Notes under the pieces: generated by a model
Database searches by the model: none
What the model saw: the letters and a program-made list of their open reading frames with translations, nothing else
Told to the model about the DNA's origin: nothing
Part shown: in pieces, positions 20,526 through 28,429 of the stretch
How positions within the stretch are numbered: the first letter of the stretch is position 1
Layout: each line of letters begins with the position of its first letter
Position numbers and translations under genes: made by a program
Assembly (NCBI RefSeq): GCF_000524195.1
Contig: NW_020170510.1
Span: forward strand, 136,928-165,356
Direction of reading: 5' to 3'
DNA: 28,429 nt
From: Echinococcus granulosus
Taxonomy: Eukaryota; Platyhelminthes; Cestoda; Cyclophyllidea; Taeniidae

Positions 20526-23500
20526 CTAGGCATCCAAATCGACGGAGGAGCGTTGTCGCAGAAGAGCGAGACGATGGAGAAGAGGGAGGCGGCCACCAGA
20601 CCACTCGTAGTAGCCACAGTAATCATCGTCTTCATCGTTGTAATAGTCATCGTCAACGAAGCAACAGTAGGGACAGTCGTCGGTGTCCTCGTCACCCGCA
20701 GCACCCAATACTAATCGACGATGGCTATAGTGGTGACGATAATGGCTGTGGAAATCGTCCAAATCGTGGAGGTTGTGCGAAGTACAAATGGAGAGGCATT
20801 GGGCGATTATGCGACCCGCGTCGTTGGTTCGCAGACTCGAGGGACCCGGACACGTACCCATAGCGATTTCGCACAGCAACGGCGTCTCAGATAATAACCA
20901 CCTAGACGTACGTAGGCAAAGACTGTTAATGCTTACAAGACGCCGCGGAGACGTCTCGGGCGTTGAAAAGGCCTCAACAGGGATTCAAGGAACAGGACTG
21001 TATTTTCCTAGTTGAAATTTATACAACGACAAAAAGAATGAGAACCTCTGAATTGCCTTGGAACTCTTAAAGATCTACAATTGTTTACATCCCTTAGGTA
21101 TTCAGGAATACTACTGTTTAATGAGGACTTCATCAACTACCGTTCCACAGAGCCTTAAGGAGGAATATTACCACGCAAGACATTTTTGTCACAGAGGAAA
21201 CCGAAAATGACAATCTATTCTGTGAAAAAAATAGTACTCTTGATAAAAGAACATTCAGTGCCTTATTGAGGTGTCAGGTGTTGAAGAAGAATCATTTCAT
21301 GACACCCTGTCCACGATTCTTGGCTATTCGACGAAGCACGATTTTATAGCTACGTAGAATCCCCTCTATACTATTTCCAACAAGGAGTCAGGCAAATGTT
21401 TCATTGAGAAGTACAGTACTAATGGTTTGTGGGAACTTAATAGGTAAATAAGAGAAAAACATTTGTCAATCAAGTAGGCACATTCGTTTCCACGGTTACA
21501 AGGGGTAACTAAGTTCCACAAATTGCCAAAGTACACTCGACTTAAAGCCACGTGGCCGAAAAAAAAGCAATAAAAGAATGCAGCTGTCTTCAGAGTAAAG
21601 ACCAACGAGTAGTCAAGGAATGCTAAGGAAAATGTCGTAAACCTATGGCTTGAGATGGGAACGTTGGTGAACGTTCCACCGCTACGTGCAGAAATATTGG
21701 AAGAGGATACATTATCGAGCGACCTAAAGTAAACAATGGTTAATAAAACTGACCTTCTAGCCTCAGGAACGTGTTTGGCCAGATTGCGGAGTATGAGAGC
21801 TGCAGTAACGCGGAGATGTTTGGTCACTGGACCCTCCCTGGGTGGCGGCACAATGCGTCCTCCTCCACCTACACCACTGGCCGCGGCAGCGTTGTAGTAG
21901 CGACCCGATATTGCGCATTGCGATACCCAAAGATCTGATTGCAAGCGACGCGTTTCCACTTCCTTGATGATCGCCCAGCCCGATTGATCGGGAACACTGA
22001 TGGAGACGGGGTAGGAGGGTGGCGGTGGAGGAGCGGATGATGTAATAGCTATCGACCGGCGCCGAGACTCGAGCTCTCCAGCTGAGCAGTGGTGCTCCAG
22101 AACGTGCGACATCAGCGCGAACGGTGCACGCGGCAGGTGAGTGGAGGCACAATCGGCCCACTGACAGCAGCGGCGCTCGATTGGCGCAGGGATGACAGCG
22201 GAGGATGCGGAGGGAAGACCAGACTTTAGGTGGCACTTGTAGACGTGACAAGACACCTGCGTACGAAAAAAACTCACGTCACAAGCAAAGGAGCTAAGAG
22301 ACGATGATAAAAGCAGTAGATGTGGTGATTTGAATAGGAAAAGCTTAAAGATAATGAAATGAAGCGATACAAATAATGCTGCAGCCAAGCTAATGGGACC
22401 GAGGGAGTCGTGAGCAGAAACGAACCTGTTTAGCAACTGGGAACCGTTGGAGACAGCCGCCCCACTCACAGACGAACATGGGGGGTGAAGGTGGCGGCGG
22501 TGGGAGCTGCAGTTGAGATGACATGGCAGTCTTAGTTGATTCGCTCTTCAAATCAACTTTGCGTCGCTTCGTCGGAGAACAGGAGTAGGCGGTGTCATCA
22601 GGCAGGATCGAGAACGCGCCCTTGAGAACACGGTTCCGCAGAGCGAAATTTCGCGGCCTCTTTCGAGTATAGTAAAAACCTACGCGACGATTGAAGCAGA
22701 GGTAATGTGTGAAGAAGGTGGCCACTTCAACAAGCTTCGCCTCCATCCACTTATCATCTTCTCCCTCTCTTGCTTCAGCTTCATCATCATCACTCTCTTC
22801 TTTCACCTTCACCTTATTTGGTTTCTCACTCTCCCTCATAGTCACGTTCTCGTTCTCATGGAAAACACCATTCACCAGAGGAGGCTCAGTCTTCACCGGC
22901 AGCTGTTTCTTCACAGGAGCGCTCTCACCATTAACAAGTTTGATGGAGGGAGCAGCCGCCACGACAAGATCGTTCCTTATGCTGGGAATGTGATGGATGG
23001 TACTGCCACTACCGCTGCCTCCACCACAGCCGTTGACCAAGGGTGGAATATTCTTGTTTGAAGGTGAGTTCAGTACCTCTTCAAGAAGTGATTTTGAGGA
23101 TGACTTCCGTGGAGATAGCAGATAGTGATGCTGAGGAAGGCGGTGATTCACCAAGGAGTTGATCAAGGGGGTCGAAACTGCAAAAAAGTATCGCGGTTTT
23201 GGTTATCGTTTCAGTTTCCCTCCGTCCACACCTCCAACCATATCCTCATGCGTTACTAATAAGTCTTCTGAGCTCGTACTCCTTATTACGTCCTCAGGAA
23301 TGACTCAAATCACTATGTTGGTGATAATGGCAAGTGAATCCGATCTAAATGACCATGATTCGTGATTTCAGTAGCCTGATACGACATCAAAGCAACAAGG
23401 AAGGAAGGTACCTGTTGCAAATGGGTGAATCTACGCAGAGTTACAAAAGAAGAGTGGCCAAATTAAAGTCAAATTTTGACAAGCATCCCGATTTTGAGTA

Positions 23501-26500
23501 CTTCAAAATAATCACTATTGGAAAGAGACCAAATGTAAATGAACCCAAATTCGGAGCAATTATAATTCCTCCATTAAATCCATTTAGATGTTTTGACGAA
23601 TGGGAGGCACGTAGAATGTGTTCGCTGCGGAACATCGTTAAGTCCTTGACGCTACATCTCAAAATAATCCTTCCTCAAAAAATTCGCCACTAAGGTCTTA
23701 TACTCAGAAATCCCTAACAGAGCTGCAGTGTATACTACCAGTAATGAAAAGGGTAGCATTCTATCTATACTGATAACTCACTGTACCATCTTGAGTCCTG
23801 TCGCACAGTTTACTACAATCTACAGAAGGAGTTAATACACTTGTAGCGGGCGAGTTTCATCATGACACGCCAGGGACGAGGCTCAAAAAGAGAATATACT
23901 AAATATATATTGACTTTAGTCCCTGCTCACGGGCACAACCCCCCATGCCCTTTTGTGTATTGGTAATATGCAATTATCTAGACTGTTATGATCTGGGAAT
24001 GCAAGTAATTAAAAGAAAACAATCACTTTTGCCATTCACGTGAGGCGATCGGTTAGGTGTGGAGGAGGCGGCAGCGCCGTTAACTCTCGTGGATGTGCGT
24101 CGCGGAGGAGGCATTTGAGGTGGCGGCATCTGCAGTCGATCGGTGAGCTCAGAAAGACTGCTTGCCTCTGGCTTTACATTGGCCACCTGAGGCGGTACCG
24201 CCAGGCCCCCTGGGCTGGTGGCGGTGGCAGGGGAAGAGACTGAACCGGGACCTAAGAGACTCGCCAAGGACGGCGATGAGGACGTCGAACGTGGTGGTGG
24301 GAGGGTCAAACGTGTCTGTGATGGTAGAGTAAAGGGCCGAGAAGGCACTAAATGCGGATTGGGCATCGGTTGCGGTGATGTTGGTGGTGGAGAATGACGT
24401 GGAGCCTGTTGAGGAAGATATTGGAGTGGAGGTGGGGGCGCCGCCGGCCGAGAATGGTGATGGTAGGAGTGGGGGTGAGAATGGAAAGGTGGTGGGTAAT
24501 GCATCACAGGCTGACCCATCACCATCTGTGAAGGCGGCGGTGCTGATGGTTGCATGGGAGTGAGAACGGGCTGGGGCTGACGTTGCATCACTTTGACGCG
24601 ATGCAGGGAGCCGGGACCCATAGACTGGCCTTCAAGACTGAGGAAGGCGAGGAGTGGGCGGAGGTGGATAGAGGCGCGACGAGCGGCGAAGACTGTTGAT
24701 GGAGCACGTTTCGAAACAGTGTCATCAGCAGAAGCGAGAGCGCCCCACAGGCGTGTGCACGCGAAACCCCCCATGCCCGTCGCGGTGTAGAGGGCCTCCA
24801 GAACCGCGCACACCAGACCCAGGTCGGAGAGACAGAGCAGCTGAATCAGCCGGCACCACAAGGAACGCGGCAGACCCGCAAAGAGGCACTCCACATTCAC
24901 ACCCTCCGGTACACGCAGAAGATTCGTCAGGAGGTTGAGGCCTGAGAAGGACATTCAAGTTACATATAACTTCCTCGCAATGCCACCTTCCCTAAAAATA
25001 ACAGGCATCTACGTACCTGTGCCTATGCCAATGTATCAGCAATCGCCTTTCCAATCAATAGGCACACACATAGGCACTTAAATAAGCTTAATAGGCAGAC
25101 CCAATACTCAACCTCATTTCCGCCACAACAATTTACGTGAATCAATTCTTGAGTTTGCCTATGCTAATTATTCCTGATCGTGGTTGCAGCTAAGTGGGCC
25201 TAAAGAATGCCCACAACACCCCACTCACAAAAGGATTCAATGTGTCAACTCAAATGGACTTGGACCCCTGCAAGGCTATCATGTCAAGCGCGTCACAGCT
25301 CTCAGACTAAAGTGCAAGAACAGCTGGTTTGTCAGTGGAATCAGTGAAATATTACCTTAGATACAACGAGTTGACACTCAGTCTTTGGCCTTCAAGTATG
25401 ATATCTATCCAAAGACTAATAAATTGCTCATTGTAGGCCGCATGAGAAGAAAGGCACATTTCTGAAGCCACTCCGAACAGCAAAAAAAGCAACACCATGC
25501 AAGAGTTTAATTTCTCACCTCGACTAACTAGCACGCACTCAAACAGACAGGCTATGTACACGCTGACTGCTGATTTTTTCTCCCACATACGGCGGTATCA
25601 AGGGAAAAGGCAAGTTAATTCACCCGTAGAAGAATTTCCGGATTGCACAGGAATTAAATTAAGGCAGGCGTACCAATATTAATGATTTACATTCAAGTAA
25701 TAATAAGTTATTAAAATTGTTTCAGCTGTCTGGAACGGAGCCCTCCAAATTTCACCTACACTAGTTTGATTCGCATTCTTCTAAAACCATGGTTATTGCT
25801 TATTATTTGGTTCACAAAAAGGCAACCAAATTTTTGTCGCCAGAATCGCCCCACATAAGCCGAATTTTGCACCGTCCAAGTGACTATCAATTATGAAAAC
25901 TGAGTGATAAGTAACTGGATTTAACTACCAGATTGTGGTACAATACGGGAGAAAGTGATCGTCACTCTTTTTTTAACTATGTTGACATTTCAGACTTCGC
26001 AATGGCACTGAGTTCCGTTCATGTCAATAGTTTCGGCACTTCACCATTCTTTATGAATACTCCCACATTTTGTAACATCTTCAGTGAGGACCCGATCCAA
26101 ACCGTGTATCAAAAGCCTCAAGCCAATAGGTGGCTACGTGCGTGCGCATGTTGTACTCTTCAACGACGCCACACTCAAAGTAATAGCAACCGCATATGCC
26201 ATGTCACGCGAAAGGACAGCTGATCGCTCCACGCACACACCCACATGCAAACAGGAACAGCTGTAGCCAATAGCTGCCCAGGGTGGCTGTGATTGGCCCA
26301 GACAGGGCACAGCCCAATAGTTTGCGAGAGGGCTTACCGGCGAGGAGATCGCACCGATCGGTGGACTGAAAGAGACAGCGAATGAGGAAGCGCAAGCTGA
26401 CCAGCTCGATGCCAGTGAAGGTATTCAGATGCAACGGGCGTGGCACTCGTATGGAGACAGTGGCAGAATTGGTAGGTGCGGTGGAGGTAGAAGTGGTGGG

Positions 26501-27963
26501 GACGAGGGGATAGCGCAGCCCGCTGACCAACTGGAGGCCGAGCTGGCGAAGGGCGGAATGGCGCGCGTAGGCGCAGAGGAAGGCAAAACGCAGAGCGCAG
26601 GGCTGAGAGGAGAGAAAGCGCGCATTCTCCCGCCACGCTGAGAGTGGGGGGATGAGGCCAGGAGCGGGAAAGAGGCTCCGACCCCGGAACGGACGTCCAC
26701 CGGTCTCGCTGAGACCTCCGCTCCCGGAGAATGCGCGACGACCCCTCATTGAGGCGAATGCCATCATCTACAACAGAGATAATGTTTTGATATCACCAGT
26801 ACGAAGGTTCATGCAAACTGAGGATACAATGCTCATTGGCGATTTGAAACGACAAAGGTATAATCCAGTCGAAAAGTGGGGGTGTTAATCCATAATTTGC
26901 TGTATGTCTCTGAGGAAAAAAACAGATTAGCAAAAGGCAATTAAATGAGGTAGAGCAAAGCCCGTTAAGAAAACATGATTTTATCAATACAACTCTGTTA
27001 TTCTTCGTGAATCGCATGTAGATCATGGAACAACCCGCGACAGGTGATTTGGAGGTGAACATGCTAGCTTTTAAAAAGTCCATAATTACAATGTGAAAAT
27101 AAAAAGAACCCATTTGCCAGTCATTCGATTTCGTAAACAAATGGCTTAGAATAAGGGCTTTTAGTGGAAACTACTATGAAGAACATGCTGAATGAATCGA
27201 CCTTGCGTACCCTAAAATTGCAAAAAAAGTTTGATCCGCCTGTCAAAATTTACTACTAAGACAACTAATGTTGCACCTACGTATCCAGAAAACATCATTG
27301 ATATGCCAGCTTTTTGGAAGTCAATAATCATCCGTTCATGAAGATTCTAATAGAAAATACAACAATACAATACAATACAATGAAACAAATCAGTGAAACG
27401 GCAAAGGGGCTAAAACCGTTCAAAAATTGTGATTCAATGACCGGATCTGCTTTTGGTACTTTGGTCCATATTAGACCCAAAACCACCTGATAAACGGTGC
27501 TCGCTGCACGAGGAGTAGTCAAAACATTAAAACGTTTCAGAAGAAGCGTCTAAAAAGTGTTTAGAAGCATAACTTTTGAAGCTAATACTTAAAGGCACTT
27601 TTCAGTGAATCAGTCAGCTAGAGACAAGCCATTGAAGGTAAGACGATAATCATTACAAGAAACATACCTGCTCAATTTCGTCATCATCCTCCTCTAGAGG
27701 CGGCGGCAGACCCGGAAGGTAGGGCGGAGTGACACAGTTGACTAGGGTCGCCACCACCATGAGCACACGGGAGAGAGGTGCATTAGACGAGAGACAGTCA
27801 TCGCTGCCGCAGCCGTTGCCGAGGGCACTACCGGTGGGACCAAAGAACTGGCGTGCGTGGCTCGGCGAGGGCGAGAAGAGGTCATGTGTGGTGTCTGGTG
27901 AGGGCGGTGGAACCACGCGGTAGCCTGCTGTCTCAGCGTCCTGAACCAGAGGCTCGGAATGCT
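20526..27963 (-). CDS. ARID2: ARID2 (BAF200), PBAF chromatin-remodelling subunit, 3' six exons, partial
   Basis: Encodes the nuclear PBAF (SWI/SNF) subunit ARID2; the N-terminal ARID domain lies beyond the right edge. Exons in transcript order: 27963-27668, 26767-26338, 24941-24027, 23177-22426, 22256-21754, 20901-20526. Phases agree throughout, giving about 1,089 codons. Armadillo-like repeats: LSRVLMVVATLVNC (exon 1), NARFLSSQPCALRF and ALRQLGLQLVS (exon 2), MGGFACTR and MGPGSLHRVKVM (exon 3). A Pro/His-rich linker follows. Next are an acidic stretch ESDDDEAEAREGEDD and a probable nuclear localisation signal, PTKRRKVDLK. Zinc finger 1 (CEWGGC...HVYKCH, C-X4-C-X12-H-X4-H) is split by a phase 0 intron; finger 2 is CQWADC...HVLEHH. 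REGPVTKHLRVTAALILRNL is the clearest match to vertebrate ARID2. The last exon is fixed by RRWLLSETPLLCEIAM against vertebrate RRLLKRHENNLSVLAI. I find no RFX-type domain, and the protein ends in an acidic Tyr/Cys-rich tail. Confidence 0.92.
23349..23693 (+). other. Open frame of 114 codons antisense in ARID2 intron
   Basis: A plus-strand frame inside the ARID2 intron 23178-24026. The predicted product is basic, with natural-looking composition (for example KHPDFEYFKIITIGKRPN and IIIPPLNPFRCFDEWEARRM), but no family I recognise. It has no obvious poly(A) signal or promoter. It could be a fragment of a transposed coding sequence, a small nested gene or chance. Confidence 0.2.
24942..26337 (-). 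other. ARID2 intron with CCAAT motifs near its 5' end
   Basis: A 1.4-kb intron with donor G|GTAAGC and acceptor TTCTCAG. Four CCAAT-type motifs lie within about 200 bp of the donor: plus strand at 26123, 26267 and 26314, minus strand at 26292. They could mark an internal promoter or be chance. Short frames at 25352-26266 are not supported as genes. Confidence 0.55.
26768..27667 (-). other. ARID2 intron with no further feature
   Basis: A 900-bp AT-rich intron with donor CAG|GTATGT and acceptor CTGTTGTAG. It holds a short (CAATA)n run at 27363-27381. I see nothing else in it. Confidence 0.75.
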
Positions 27964-28429
27964 CTACAGGGAGAAAACACCGAAATCGTTGAAGGGTGAT
28001 GGCCTACCCCCGATCGGCAGGCCTGCTACCGCACGATGACTCATGCTAGGCACGCACGAGCGGTCAGGGGCGTGCGCACGCACGCGCAGCCGGAGAGGGT
28101 GTCAGGGTTAAGCTCGTGCCCATGGGCTTACACTGGGAGGGGAAATACTCGTGCGCGGCCAACGGCATCTAACTGGACACGGATAAGAGCGTACGCCGCA
28201 CACCTGGGAGGACTGTTCTAAGCCAGACAATCAGTTCACGGAAGGGCTAGGTCTCTGTGAGATCAATTTGGGTTTTGTAAATTGAAGTGAAATACTGCAA
28301 GTCGCAATGCTCAGAACTGTAGGTTCAGATCACAATGAGGCCAAAACCTGCTATCCAGTACATACAAGTAGTGTGAAGTAGATCAGCATTTTGCGCACAT
28401 ATAGAGCAAGTTATGTAAAACCGTTTAAG
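27964..28429 (-). other. ARID2 intron or upstream sequence, no exon recognised
   Basis: Sequence upstream of the first visible ARID2 exon, which begins after the acceptor TTTTCTCCCTGTAG in phase 1. No ARID-domain or armadillo exon is recognisable up to the window edge. A GC-rich patch with CACGCACG-like units lies at about 28040-28095. Confidence 0.55.

Noticed and set aside
21366..21720. Open extension of ARID2 after the conserved EARR, read from the acceptor TTTACTTTAG near 21720
   Set aside because: It is in frame, but its translation is hydrophobic and unlike ARID2. The exon starting at 20901 continues the homology (RRWLLSETPLLCEIAM), so this segment is intron in the main transcript.
24040..24958. 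Plus-strand frames opposite the Pro/His-rich ARID2 exon
   Set aside because: Shadows of low-complexity coding sequence on the minus strand; the minus-strand frame carries the ARID2 homology.

Overview
The window is nuclear DNA of a flatworm, most likely a tapeworm (cestode). It holds an intronless actin with invertebrate-type sequence, two multi-exon animal genes with long introns and standard GT-AG boundaries, AATAAA poly(A) signals, and wide intergenic or intronic stretches with short tandem repeats and diverged interspersed repeats. The cestode assignment comes from gene character and composition, not from a search. I see no bacterial, viral, CRISPR or rRNA signal, and no clear tRNA.

Layout: 1-3055 holds no convincing gene; it has a strong 12-bp hairpin, a diverged interspersed repeat and microsatellites. 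3117-4244 (-) is a complete single-exon actin with CCAAT box, TATA box and poly(A) signal in place. 4345-5907 is the intergenic region between the divergent actin and TCP11-like genes. 5908-16043 (+) is a complete nine-exon gene for a TCP11 family protein, closest to animal TCP11L1. All junctions keep frame (627 residues), and one intron is of the rare GC-AG type. Its long introns carry two inverted copies of the interspersed repeat, a foldback region and a degenerate minisatellite. 16228-19626 has no convincing gene but contains a tight cluster of CCAAT boxes that looks like a promoter. 19627-20184 (+) is an open frame of unknown status. 20526-27963 (-) is the 3' part (six exons, about 1,089 codons) of ARID2/BAF200, the PBAF chromatin-remodelling subunit. 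Its armadillo-like repeats, two C2H2-type zinc fingers and conserved C-terminal motif are visible; the ARID domain must lie beyond the right edge.

The three genes are unrelated in function (cytoskeleton, TCP11 family, chromatin remodelling) and look like ordinary neighbours rather than a system. I found no novel system. The most useful observations are the homology-fixed GC-AG intron, the apparent absence of the RFX domain and the odd acidic Tyr/Cys-rich tail in ARID2, the repeats that could pair across TCP11L1 exons 4-5, and the CCAAT cluster.
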